Shown piece after piece: positions 1-11,391 of a DNA stretch of 64,000 bases. The notes under the pieces are model-generated. The model was not told the DNA's origin. It worked only from the letters and a program-made list of their open reading frames with translations, and ran no database searches. The translations under genes and the position numbers were made by a program. Positions within the stretch are counted from its first letter, which is position 1. Each line of letters opens with the position of its first letter. Source of the stretch: Anastrepha obliqua (Eukaryota; Arthropoda; Insecta; Diptera; Tephritidae). The DNA lies in contig NC_072893.1 of NCBI RefSeq assembly GCF_027943255.1, forward strand, positions 127,285,784 through 127,349,783, read 5' to 3'.

Positions 1-530
1 TCTAAATTATTTTATGATGCATATACCAAATAGGTGGCAACTCTTCCTAAAATTATGCAAATTAAAAGTAAATTTCTTAATATTGTTTACCTTTCGTTTA
101 TATTGTTATATTATAAGTGAACTTTTTCTTTGTTGGCAACCCTATTCAAAAAATAATTTTTGATTTTAAACTATTTTCTCCATTTATTTTGTTTTATAAG
201 CGTACAAGTGGTAAACTTTAATTATATTTTTAATTATTTTGCATTATATTTTTTTATGTCGTTACTCTATGCTCAAAATAAGTGGCAACTCTGCTTAAAG
301 TTATAAAAAATAAGTCAATTTTTGAGTATCATTTGATTTTCCTTTATATTGTTATATCATAAGCGAACTTTTTCTTAGTGTACAAAAACATTGGCAACCC
401 TATTAAAAAAGATTGTTAGATTGAAACTATTTTTTTCATTTATTTTGTTTAATAAATGCACAGCGGCTAAACTTTAATTGTATTTTTAATTATTTCGTAT
501 TACATTTTTTAATGTCGTTGCCCTATGTCC
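1..530. repeat. degenerate 256-bp tandem duplication with GGCAAC motifs
   Basis: Two units align end to end: ATGTCGTTACTCTATG near 256 matches ATGTCGTTGCCCTATG near 512, giving a 256-bp period. Each unit carries GTGGCAACTCT and TTGGCAACCCT separated by AT-rich sequence, at 28, 134, 281 and 391. The copies have diverged by point changes and small indels. A 66-codon minus-strand open frame at 523-723 has no recognisable content and is not called as a gene. Confidence 0.75.
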
Positions 531-1900
531 CGCGAGGGGCAAACAATTCATTTCTAACCTCCAAGAATATTTCTGTATTTTGCAGTAATTTTTTATCATT
601 AGGAGCATTTATTAAATATTTCGTAACGAAATAACTTTCGTTTCGTTTTGAGTAAGTCGATCGATACTCATATTGCCATATTGTATCTAAGTCTCTAATT
701 AACTTATAACTTCTTATTAACACAAAGTGACAACCCTGTTAATAAAGGGTTTTAGCATCTGTCGTTAATTCCTGCATTTTCTTTGATATGAAGCCTGTTT
801 CCCTAAATATTTCGAAATTTCTTCTTTTCTTTTTTAATCAGCCGGCAACTCTGTTAGAAAAATTACTGGTTTCAAACAGTCTTTATGGCTATTATCCATG
901 TCATAATGTCTTATTTATAAATTCAATCAACTTATATTCATATATTACAAACAGATGGTAACCCGGTTCATGGTTACGCTTCAATTAAATGTTTAGAATA
1001 TTTTGCTGACTATAATCTCAAGTACACATAGTTTTTCATTTTCATTATTTTCAATTAGCAAACATCTTCAAAAAAATTTTTTTATAGAATTTTTAATCAA
1101 TTAAATTTGTATATTACAAACAGATGGTAACCCGGTTAATAGGTATGTTTCAATTAAAACCTTTTGAACATTTTTCGATCAATTTGCAATTTGAGCCCTA
1201 ATATTTAATATTGCATTTAAATTTGTATACGAAAAATTTGAATTCTATAGTTGGCAACCCTTTTTAAAAAATATATATGGTATACATTTTCATGAAATGT
1301 GGTACGTTTCATATACACCCTGTATTATACAATTTCAGTTTGCAATTATTATATGCACATTCTTGCATTAAAAAGATATGGCAACCCTTTTTAGAACTAG
1401 ACTGAGATTTCAGCTCTTTTAGCATTTTTCGCTTGGTTCGAATATTTTAATTGCTTATTGGAACGCTTTAACGTTTATTTAATTAAACATTTCACTTGAA
1501 AAATTTGTTGGCCACCCTGTACAAAAATATTAAAAAGTTAAAACTACATAACTTAAATGGTTTACGTTTGGAAAGTAAAATACAAATAAAAACAAATATT
1601 TCCCTGCAATTTTTAGTAAATCAATATTTATGTATTATCCACAGGTTTTCATCAAATACAGCTTTTTTTATGGACTTTTCTTTTAAAAAATTAAGCCTCC
1701 TTAGCAATACTACTTTTTTGATCCTTCTGATCCTCATTAAAAATAGGTGGCAATTTACCTTGAGAAAAAATTTGAGAAAAAGAATTTGGATAAAAACTAC
1801 ATTAAAGTCGTTTCATTTTAATTCCGTATTGCAATATTTCATTGCTACTCAGCTAGCGTTTGCACCTTTTCGATTCATGTCTTAGGTTTATTGGGATCTT
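531..1900. repeat. decayed continuation of the GGCAAC repeat array
   Basis: GGCAAC-like motifs recur near 727, 842, 955, 1123, 1251, 1379, 1508 and 1747, usually followed by CTxTTxAAAA. A 34-bp block (TACAAACAGATGGTAACCC core) occurs near 945 and 1112. The plus-strand open frame at 1496-1885 lies in this array, is AT-driven and matches nothing I know. Confidence 0.55.
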
Positions 1901-4490
1901 AGTTTATATCTCCAAAACCAATTGAAATATTATACCAGCTTTCTCTTAAAGCACATTTCAATATTTCAATATTGAATAGTTTCAGAATTCATAATCATCA
2001 CAAGTGCCACATACATAAAGACATCCCCTACAACGTCTTCGAAGAACCATCACAAAATTATGAAGCTAAAATCCTCACTGTGTATAAAAATTCAATTTCG
2101 TTTGTGCTCCAATTTCTGTATTCCGCGCCACTTTTAATCTGACTGTTTGTAGTAGTCGTTTAATTCTGAATTTGTTTGTTTGTTTTGCATTGAACTACCC
2201 GATTGGACTGCAGGATTTGCCATACAATTATTTTCAATATTTTTTTTATTCATTTGGGGCGGAATTCAGTTCGTTCATCTGGAAAATATTCAATAACCTC
2301 GTAAAAGGTATAATTGATAGATTGAAAGAATCCTTTTTTGAAGGATTTTTGCTGTAAATGGAATTCTCAAATATATTTAACAGCGGCTGAAGCTGATGAG
2401 CGATAAATTGCAAAGTTTACTGGGTCCTCGTGATGACCAGAAAGCAGAAGTTTCATAATAATAACTATATTTCTTCGGAAATAGTAAAGAATTTTTTTTT
2501 CAAATAGAGATGACACTTGCAATGAGACGATGCTTGACATACTCAGTACTCCTAAAAGAAGAAATAATTTGCAAACATTTTTGAGTCATACTTTACTGGG
2601 CGGCATATTAGATTACGCTTTTTTTACGCTAAAGATTCTACAGAACAATAGATGATAGAGTATTGAACTCTTAACTTTAAATAGCTTCAATTTCAAAAAG
2701 TTATTTGAAGCCTATTAACTTGGAGTTTCAAACTTGAATTTCAGAGAGTTTTTAGAATTTCAATACTCAATATTATAGAATTTAAATGGCCGCTCTTTAG
2801 CAGTCTCGCTGTTCACCTGTTTCTCCACACACTCGTTTCTTTCTATGGTGGGTTACCCAAAGCTGGCTACCAATGGAGGTTTTTGTGAGCTCTTAGCTCG
2901 CTCTACAAACATTGCAGAGCATTTATCAGAAATGCAAAAGAAAACTATGCGAATTGTTTGCCCTTTATTCCCCTAAATAATTCCGTATTAAAAAGAAAAA
3001 TATTAGCTCTGTATTTAAGCTTTGCATTTCTCCAATATACACAAGCAAATATCTCTTCATTAGTTCAACAAATTAGCGTCCCCTTTCCACTCACCTTCGA
3101 CACAATCGAGCTCTGCATTTTATCAGAAATTTGCCAGCCATCTGTGTTACTTCATTCACGCACGTTCTACGCTTTCTAGCTGCCGGCAGACAGCTTTTAC
3201 AAATTTTGTAATTCAATGATGCCACTAACGGCCTTAAAATTTCAACTTCCAGACATTTGTGAATAATTTAATTAAAAAATTTTCGGTAAATAATTGATGA
3301 AAATGAGAGTCACTTAAATGCCAAGGAAGTGGTCGAAAATATTTAATTATTCAAAGTGTTATCGAAAAGGCAGATGGGCTGCGGCTAAGATAATGATTGA
3401 AATTTTCAAGACACAAAAAGCCAAATAAGTTGAGTAAGTTGCGTAAGTGCTGGAAAGTGTGAATGCGCAAAAATGGGTGTGAGTGTAGATGTAAATGTAT
3501 TTGTGATAAACCGGTTGTGTTTATTTACACAGCGGAAGCCAAACGGAAATGTGCGCCGATGGCTGGCACTTGCCTGTACCCAACTGTGTGTACATACAGA
3601 CGTAAGTGCAATTGTAATTTATTTCTTGTTTACTCCTTTGCAACCACTTGTTATTTTTTTTATTTTTATTAACTGTATGAATGCGGAATCAGTGTCTGCA
3701 ATTAATTAAATAAACAAATGATGTGTGTAAAAAAATCGAACGCAATCAAAAAGCATTTGTTTAAAACGACATATATATGCAGCATATTCAAGGTATGCAT
3801 TGGGCCAATAGTAAAGTTCGGACAACATTTCTTTTTTCTTTAAAGCACGAAAATTTGAAGTTTAGCGGCAGGCGCACACTTGTCGTTAGTGGACATAGCT
3901 TTTTAAATTTCGCATAAATTTTAATACATTTTAGCATGCCAAGCATGGCTACCTTATTTTGCTACAAAATCCTGAAATTTTTAAAATATTAATTAAAAAA
4001 TAAAGGTTATGCAACAGGAGCCTTTACTTTGCAGTTATACTCGACAAACAAAATTCGTTATAAAAATGTTTTCTGTTTGTCAGGAGCACTACAATTAAAA
4101 TTTAAGTTTTAAAGAATCAACCGCACAAAATTCTTTTAAATAAAAATAAAGAATTAATCGTATAAAATTCTTTTAAACTAAAAATTCTTTAAAATAAAAA
4201 ATTAAGTCATTTTAGACAAAAATAAAAAAAAATTATTTAATAGAAGAGCACAATTTTTTTTGTATTAAAAACAATTCAATTGAAAATGTTTTCTCGATAT
4301 TTATCACCAAAATATCCCCTTATATTTATTTACGAAATTTAATATTTCCGCTGGTTCGTAAACTTATTTTTTTTCGCCAATTTCAACCAAAAACATTTGA
4401 AGGAGCAAAGAACTCACCGATGTGCCTAAAACATTTTAGTTTTAGAGAGGCAATTTGTTGAGAAAGAAGTTCAATCCTTTTCAGAACCTT
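1901..4490. other. noncoding AT-rich DNA, nothing recognised
   Basis: Short open frames at 2172-2357, 2958-3179 and 3463-3709 lack domain features and have no credible splice partners. I see no gene, RNA or transposon terminus here. Confidence 0.5.
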
Positions 4491-4499
4491 TAAAATTAA

Positions 4500-5130
4500 G
4501 TTTTTAAACTTTACAAATTTATAAAATGCAAATAAAAACATTATAAATTATAAAAAAATAATAAATATTGATTTCTGCCGATTTTTGACACTCAATCGAT
4601 ATCAAATTTTTGTGTACAATTTTTTTTCATAAAATTGAATCTTAATTAAAAATCTAATTTCCATGCTTGACCAACTATTTTTGTTTAAAAAAAATGTGAA
4701 TGCTTTTCACAGACACTAAATTGAAATTTTGAATTTCAAAAATTTATAAAATGCAAATAAAAAAATTAAAAATTATAAAAAGTAGTAAATCTTGAATTCT
4801 GTAATTTTTTGTCACTTAGCGTCAAGCAAATGGAATGTTTTTATAAGATTTTTTATGAAAAAAATTATATCTCATTTTTGTCTTTGGTACATCTGTGCAG
4901 TCCCTTCTGCGCTTTGTTTTTATTTAAACGAAATTTCAATACTTCTCAGACTCACCACAATGAAATTTTAAATTTTAGAAATTAATAAAATGCAAAATAA
5001 AAAACTCTGCATTTTTTGTGTCTTAAACTAAAGGAACTTAAACTTTTTATACAAAAATTGTAAACTCATTTCCGTGCTTGACCCATTTGTACACAGTCTC
5101 TGCTGCGTTTTGTTATCTCTGCACGGGGAG
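4500..5130. repeat. AT-rich tandem repeat, about 230 bp period, three decayed copies
   Basis: The block TAAAATGCAAATAAAA (third copy TAAAATGCAAAATAAA) appears near 4523, 4749 and 4987, spacings about 226 and 238 bp. Each copy continues through a CATGCTTGAC-like or TCTGCTGCG-like stretch. Similarity is visible but the copies are heavily diverged. Confidence 0.55.
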
Positions 5131-5186
5131 TCTGAAGGGAAAATTGGGTTAGTTTTGCTTAGCACCATGATTTTTCCGACCTTATA

Positions 5187-5928
5187 AAGGGTGATTTCTT
5201 AAGAGCTATAGGAAAGTTTTTCAAAAAAACACACGTAAAATTCAGAAAAATGCATGCAATTTTTATTTAAATCGATAGTAAAGTCCATATAATTTAATCT
5301 TTGAAGATTACTTCATACAAATGTTGACGGCGACTGCGCTCAATAGTCCAATTTTGGCATACTCTTTCCAATGTTTCGGCTGGTATCTCACATATAAATG
5401 CTTTAATGTTGTCTTCCAATGCGTAAATTGAAGCAGGCTTGTCCGAATAGACATGAGCTTTGACATAGCCCCACAAAAAATAATCTAAAGGCGTTACATC
5501 GCGCGATCTGGGTAGCCAATTGACAGGTCCCGAGCGTGAAATAAAATGTTCACCGAACTCGCCTCTCAACAAGTCCATTGTTACGCGTGCTATGTGGCAT
5601 GTGGCACCGTCTTGCCGAAACCACATGTCTTGCAAGTTAATCTCCGGCATTTTTGGCAAGAAAAAGTTGGATACCATTTCAAGGTAGCGCTCACCATTCT
5701 TGCAATTCTTCTGGCTGATCTCCACTACAAAATCGACAATTGTGCTTACTTACGTACCCATTGATCCAAAAATGAGCTTCGTCGCTCAACACAATTTTTC
5801 GATAAAAAGGTGGATCTTAAACTTTCTTAACAGAACTCGCTTTTTTATAATAAAATAATTTGACAGTGAAATAAAACACGAAACGTGCGTCAGCTGTTTA
5901 AAAAGATAATAGCTAAAAAATCACCCGT
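5187..5928 (-). mobile_element. rosa-type (DD41D) mariner remnant with TIRs and TA target sites
   Basis: The ends form an imperfect inverted pair: GGGTGATTTCTTAAGAGC at 5189 and, read from the right, GGGTGATTTTTTAGC ending at 5926. TA dinucleotides flank at 5185-5186 and 5929-5930. The 742-bp length is well under the roughly 1.3 kb of a complete mariner, and the coding remnant covers only the catalytic C-terminal part, so the N-terminal half was deleted. Confidence 0.8.
5294..5725 (-). pseudogene. mariner transposase, C-terminal catalytic fragment (DD41D)
   Basis: A 143-residue open frame reads as the second half of a mariner transposase, the DDE/D cut-and-paste enzyme that moves TA-flanked elements. 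Visible motifs are QDGATCH with the second catalytic Asp and DVTPLDYFLWG with the third. I count 41 residues between those two aspartates, the spacing of the rosa/DD41D lineage. The HTH DNA-binding half and the first catalytic Asp are absent, so the fragment cannot act as a transposase. It lies inside the TIRs of the surrounding element. Confidence 0.85.
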
Positions 5929-6239
5929 TACGAAGTGACCCAAAATTAATCATTCAGTGTTATTTGACTAAGTTTGTCTATACTAATATTATAAAGAGGA
6001 AAACTTTGTTTGTTTGTAATGAATAGGCTCAAAAACTACTGGACCGATTTTAAAAATTCTTTCACCATTCGAAAGCTACATCATCCACGAGTAACATGGA
6101 TTATATTTTATTTTGGAAATAGAGCTCGAGATATAGGTCAAAACGTGGACCCGGGTAACCTTTGGATGTGTATGTACAATATGGGTATCAAATGGAAGCT
6201 GTTGGTGAATGCTTTAGTTCAGAGTATTTTTCATGCCGC

Positions 6240-7965
6240 TCCGTGACTAGAGTCTCGAGATAGAGACCAAAACGTGGACCCTAGAATGTGTTTGTACAAT
6301 ATGGATATCAAATTGAAGCTGTTGGTGAATGCTTTAGTACAGAGTATTTTTCATGCCGCTCCGTGACTGGGGTCTCGAGATATAGGTCAAAACGTGAACC
6401 CGGGTAACCTTTGGTTGTGTATGTACAATATGGGTATCAAATGAAAGCTGTTGTTAAGTGCTTTAATACGGGGTAATTTTCATACCTATTGATGACTAGG
6501 GTCTCGAAATATATGCCAAAACGTGGACCCGTCGTGTCTTTGAACCGAATTAAACCAAACTTACACACATTGTTAAGTAGGTATTGAAGATGATTTCCGT
6601 ATAGTTTGAATACCTATTGGTAGATAGGGTCTCGAGATATAGGTCAAAACGTGGACCCGGGTAACCTTCGGACGTGTATGTACAATATGGGTATCAAATG
6701 AAAGCTGTTGATAAGTGCTTTAATACGGGGTAATTTTCATACCTATTGATGACTAGGGTCTGGAAATATATGCCAAAACGTGGACCCGCCGTGTCTTTGC
6801 ACCGAATTAAACCAAACTTACACACATTGTTAAGGAGGTATTGAAGATGGTTTCCGTATAGTTTGGATACCTATTGGTAGATAGGGTCTCGGGATATAGG
6901 TCAAAACGTGGACCCGGGTAACCTTCGGATGTGTATGTACAATATGGGTATCAAATGGAAGCTGTTGGTGAATGCTTTAGTTCAGAGTATTTCCATCCGC
7001 TCAGTGACTAGGGTCTCGAGATAGAGACCAAAACGTGGACTCTAGAATGTGTATGTACAATATGGGTATCAAATGAAAGCTGTTGATAAGTGCTTTAATA
7101 CGGGGTAATTTTCATACCTATTGATGACTAGGGTCTGGAAATATATGCCAAAACGTGGACCCGCCGTGTCTTTGCACCGAATTAAACCAAACTTACACAC
7201 ATTGTTAAGGAGGTATTGAAGATGGTTTCCGTATAGTTTGGATACCTATTGGTAGATAGGGTCTCGGGATATAGGTCAAAACGTGGACCCGGGTAACCTT
7301 CGGATGTGTATGTACAATATGGGTATCAAATGGAAGCTGTTGGTGAATGCTTTAGTTCAGAGTATTTCCATCCGCTCAGTGACTAGGGTCTCGAGATAGA
7401 GACCAAAACGTGGACTCTAGAATGTGTTTGTACAATATGGATATCAAATGAAAGCTGTTGATAAGTGCTTTAATACGGGGTAATTTTCATACCTATTGAT
7501 GACTAGGGTCTGTAAATATATGCCAAAACGTGGACCCGCCGTGTCTTTGCACCGAATTAAACCAAACTTACACACATTGTTAAGAAGGTATTGAAGATGG
7601 TTTCCGTATAGTTTGGATACCTATTGGTAGATAGGGTCTCGAGATATAGGTCAAAACGTGGACCCGGGTAACCTTCGGATGTGTATGTACAATATGGGTA
7701 TCAAATGGAAGCTGTTGGTGAATGCTTTAGTTCAGAGTATTTCCATCCGCTCAGTGACTAAGGTCTCGAGATAGAGACCAAAACGTGGACCCTAGAATGT
7801 GTTTGTACAATATGGATATCAAATGAAAGCTGTTGATAAGTGCTTTAATACGGGGTAATTTTCATACCTATTGATGACTAGGGTCTCGAAATATATGCCA
7901 AAACGTGGACCCGTCGTGTCTTTGCACCGAATTAAACCAAACTTACGCACATTGTTAAGTAAGTA
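6240..7965 (+). repeat. tandem array with 375-bp higher-order unit
   Basis: The block GTCTCGAGATATAGG-TCAAAACGTGGACCC recurs throughout. GACCCGGGTAACC starts at 6654, 6911, 7286 and 7661: the last two intervals are exactly 375 bp and the first is 257 bp, i.e. one subunit of about 118 bp is missing. Each full unit has three related but distinct subunits, marked by CCGGGTAACC, TCTAGAATGTG and CCGCCGTGTCTTTG. Near-identity of the 375-bp copies implies recent amplification by unequal exchange or replication slippage. Confidence 0.9.
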
Positions 7966-8285
7966 TTGAAAATGGGTTTCGTAAAGTTTGGTTGTAATTC
8001 GGAGCACTGGCAACGGGTACAGCGTTCTTTTGAACCAGCCATAATGTCGCTTACTTTTTTAACGCTTGGGGCGGAACTGAACTGTCAAATTGACAGTGTG
8101 AGTTACAATGTGTCAATATACTTAAGAAATTTGAGAATTTAATGTGAAATCCGAATGAAATTATGTGTTCGTGGAAAAAAATTTTTTTTTCGTTTTTTTT
8201 TTTTTGAAAAATATAAATGGATAATGGTTAAAAAACCTCCAATGCTTAATAAAACATATAAATTGAAACGAAAAATTCATGGATG

Positions 8286-8358
8286 ATCAGGAAAAAAGAC
8301 GATTGTTTATTCATATGCGTTGATTTGAAATTTAAAAACAATCTTCTTTTTTCCTGAT
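8286..8358. repeat. long hairpin, 23-bp stem
   Basis: The sequence at 8286-8308 (ATCAGGAAAAAAGACGATTG...) is the reverse complement of 8336-8358 with one mismatch, with a 27-nt AT-rich loop. It lies about 180 bp inside the right end of the Helitron-like element, too far in to be the usual terminal hairpin. Confidence 0.85.
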
Positions 8359-8535
8359 TTTCAATTTATATTTTGTATTTACGCAAAAACAAATAGAAAA
8401 ACAAAAAATATTGTTTATGCCAAAGCGCTTAAATAAAGAATAAAGAAATAAATAATATGAAAATCATATATTTTCTGTTCTAAACCATATCTATTCTATT
8501 TTAGTGTGCCCAGCGAAGGGGGCCGGGTTTGCTAG

Positions 8536-9708
8536 TTACTAAATAAAGAAAAAATGTTTGAGTGATGAAAATCTTTATTTTGACCTTTAAGCACTCCACT
8601 ACTTGTCTGTTTATATACTGCAACTGTATAGTTCACAATTCTCAAATATGTTTGACGTACGACGTCAGTTGCAAAAATTATACAACTTTCCATAGAGTGA
8701 TTAATTGTGCTTACACAAAGGCAAAGAAGTTACAGTGACTGACTCTATGACGCATGATTTTTTTGCTCATGAGCATCTGGAAGACCCAGTCCTGTTTAGT
8801 GACATGTCCGAAAAGAGCTTAGAACCGATTCAAATTCTAGTCAGCGTGGGTCGTTACGTACCGTGTCGCTATGACACCTTCAACGGAACTAATAGGCGAG
8901 GTATAACTTTTTCTACCGTGGATTATTAAATCTATTCATAAATAAAGCGAAGTTGGAGTTAACAGTGTAGTAGCTGTGAACCGTGAATTTGAAATATGCT
9001 TGAAGTTGTGTCTTCCAGAGGTCGTAAAAGAATCATATGTCTGTAGCTTCTGAACCAATTCTTGACTAATTTTTTATTAAATAAATTATTTCAAACAAAT
9101 GTTTACTACATTCACAAATTGATATTTGCATTATTATATTTTTGCACCTAAAATCACATAAATACATACATACAAATCATATACATATATACACTTTAAG
9201 GCAGCTTTAATCGCAATGTCAGTTAAAACGACTTGCTTTGCAACAACGCCTTCGGCTGACAAGAAGTGTTTTTAATTTCTTAATACGTTCCGGAAGTATT
9301 CCACAGAACGGCACAAAAAACTTTCATTCAAATGTAAAACGGACCGTAACAACACTGAGCATAGCAACACGTTGCCGTTGACAGCCAGGCACAGACACAG
9401 ACACAATGTCTGTGTAAATAGTACGAAAACATTGTTGCGAATGTAAACATCTCAGCAAAAATGTGAACTGGAAAGCGAATAAGTTAGGTAAACAAGTGGC
9501 AGAGTGGTATAGTGTGCTCGAGAAGTGCGCATACCTTAAAAATTAGTTTCAAAAGCAAGCAATTGAACTTTGTTAGAATAGGGCGGTCATCAGGATGAAG
9601 CTAAAGCTAGTTGTAATTCAGGTATTACGGTAAACAATGTTGCGAAAATTATCTCAACTATCATACCCGAGTGGGCTAATAGAAATGATATTGGCAATGA
9701 AGGACAAG
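8536..9708. other. noncoding, nothing recognised
   Basis: The 74-codon plus frame at 8705-8929 has mixed composition but no recognisable domain, TIR or splice context. Short ATACATA runs occur near 9160-9200. Confidence 0.5.
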
Positions 9709-9777
9709 TACGAGGGTTGTTTTTTAATGTAATTTACGCCTAATAATGAAACCAGAGTAAAATAAAAATGAAAAGTG

Positions 9778-11235
9778 ATTTATTGTTTCTCCAAATATTC
9801 TCCTTCGAAGTCAATACAGATAGATAAATTTGATTTGAGATTTGCACTTCGAATTCATAGTATTTTGTGTCCTCTACTCATCACAGTACCTCATCCGAAC
9901 CCAGTTCCCTTATTAAAGTCAAGATTGTGCAGGATTGGGCTGGTTAGGTTGGGTGATTATCCGAGATGGCTCGCATTCCCTGTGCTATAGCGCTGCAATG
10001 GCCTTTGAGTATGCCAGTGCGCATTTTCAGTTCATCCTTAGGGCTTCACCGACCACATCAGGCATTGAAAAACGTTGGCCTCACATTTTAATTTTGATAA
10101 TCGAAAAAAAAAAAGAATTATTTAGGGGTCAAATCAGAGTTGTAAGTCGATGAACCATTAATTCGATCTTTTTAGTGCTCAAAAACTCACTTATGAGAGC
10201 TGTTGTTGTTGTAGCAGCATAAAAAATCCCCCTACATATACGGAATGCTCCTGAAGTGACAGTCCTTGGCCGGATATAAATCCAGGTCGTTCCGGTAACG
10301 CAGAACCTACTGCCCTGGGAACGTACTTATGAGAGCTCGCATTTCCTTGTTGAAGGATGATAATTTCTCTCGTTTTTGATAATTCTCCAAAAGTTTCCGT
10401 CAAAGAACTGGTTGTAAATGGACTGTAACAAGATGTTAAAATTAAATAAAACAAATCATTTTAATTATAGACTATTGTATAATATTTTACTCTAGTAAAC
10501 GTATACTGTATCGTGGTTGAAGCTCAATTGTCTCTGTCAAATGCATAATGCGTACGTTCAAGATGTTGACATTTAACGTGTGAACACGTCCTTAAGTGAA
10601 TATAGGTACATTGAACGTATGCCAATAGTATAACTTATAACATGGATCACTCAGAACTGACTGTTTTAAGTTTCTTTAATGGTACAGTTGTGACATAATC
10701 AGATTTTCCGAAAGAAAGGCGACATTTGCTTTAAGGTGCTTCTTTCGCAAATAACTTTCGTTGGATTAAGGTCGCCTTGGAACACCCGTACTGATGTTTT
10801 CTGATTCATTTCCAGCTCATATGGATACATCCAATATTAGCCAGCTGTTATGATGACAAAGACACAACCGCGGCTAAATTTCTTCAACATTTCTTAACAC
10901 TAATCCACACACGTCCTTTTTTTTGGATAATTTTCCAAATATGAGGTATCCAACGAGATCAAATCTTCTTGACGACCAAATGTTCATGCAATATTGAACG
11001 CATGCCAGTTCCACAGCATCGTTTATTTCTGGCTCAACACTCGTTTTTGGACGACCTTCACAAAACTCATCGTGCAAGAATCGACGGCCACGTTATAACT
11101 CGGGTTACCAGCGTTTCAGAATAGTTAAGTGTGATTTTTCAAAGCTAAAAGTCGAAGTAAATTGATGAATGCCTGATATACTACGTCGAAAATCTGAATA
11201 AATCATCGAACGAAAATTCTCACGAGTAGGTTTCA
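9778..11235 (-). pseudogene. mariner transposase pseudogene
   Basis: The minus strand starts near 11235 with a mariner-like N-terminus (MKPTRENFRSMI). It continues through the HTH region containing DEFCEGRPKTS (open frame 11077-10874), a decayed core near 10700-10850 (GCSKATLIQRK region), and FGELSKTR...QGNASSH near 10340-10430. It ends with CIDFEGEYFGETI near 9780-9830. The family has D in HHDNASSH; here the position reads QQGNASSH, so that catalytic Asp is replaced by Gly. Stops, frameshifts and a repeat insertion directly after the NASSH motif show the gene is dead. Confidence 0.8.
10202..10324 (-). mobile_element. short SINE-like insertion with 13-bp target duplication
   Basis: The 13-mer ACTTATGAGAGCT flanks the 123-bp insert on both sides (10189-10201 and 10325-10337), the hallmark of retroposition. 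Read on the minus strand the insert ends in a short ACAACAACA tail. It carries a GGCCGGATATAAATCC block that folds with nearby CCGG, and a GTTCTGCGTTACC stretch that might be a diverged Pol III B box. I recall similar sequences as abundant in higher flies but cannot name the family from sequence alone. Confidence 0.7.
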
Positions 11236-11391
11236 TCTTTTAAGCGAGATGAACTTTTCAACTCTCTGAAAAAGTACAAATTAAGGTCGTAAGTTTTTAC
11301 TAAAAAATATCAAACTTTTCAGAAAAAATATCTAATTACGGCCATCATTCGTGGTGTTGCTAGGCGCAAAATATAAAAGACAACCCTCGTA

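Larger units (their letters stand above)
5977..8535 (+). mobile_element. Helitron-like non-autonomous element
   Basis: The left end begins TCTATACTAATATTATAAAG at 5977 and runs into a block ending CTACTGGACCGATTTT, an arrangement widespread in insect non-autonomous Helitrons. The right end reads GGGCCGGGTTTGCTAG and stops at 8535 before a T, fitting the Helitron TC...CTRR rule. No TIRs or Rep/helicase coding are seen. The interior is a satellite-like array (6240-7960) plus a strong hairpin (8286-8358). The class call rests on the terminal motifs, so it is probable rather than certain. Confidence 0.6.
9711..11389 (-). mobile_element. mariner element with TIRs, TA target sites and nested SINE-like insert
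   Basis: Left end CGAGGGTTGTTTTTTAATG at 9711 and right end, read inward, CGAGGGTTGTCTTTTATA form clear TIRs, and TA flanks both ends (9709-9710, 11390-11391). Length is 1679 bp, longer than a typical mariner, partly because of a 123-bp insert at 10202-10324. The decayed minus-strand transposase fills the interior from about 11235 to 9778. Confidence 0.85.

Noticed and set aside
1496..1885. 129-codon plus frame
   Set aside because: Lys/Phe/Leu-rich AT-driven frame inside the GGCAAC repeat array.
3463..3672. Small Cys-rich frame (CECRCKC start), a possible secreted peptide
   Set aside because: No signal peptide, cysteines cluster from a TGTRAATG-type run, and an overlapping frame is equally open.
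8705..8929. 74-codon plus frame
   Set aside because: Composition is mixed, but there is no homology that I recognise and no exon context.
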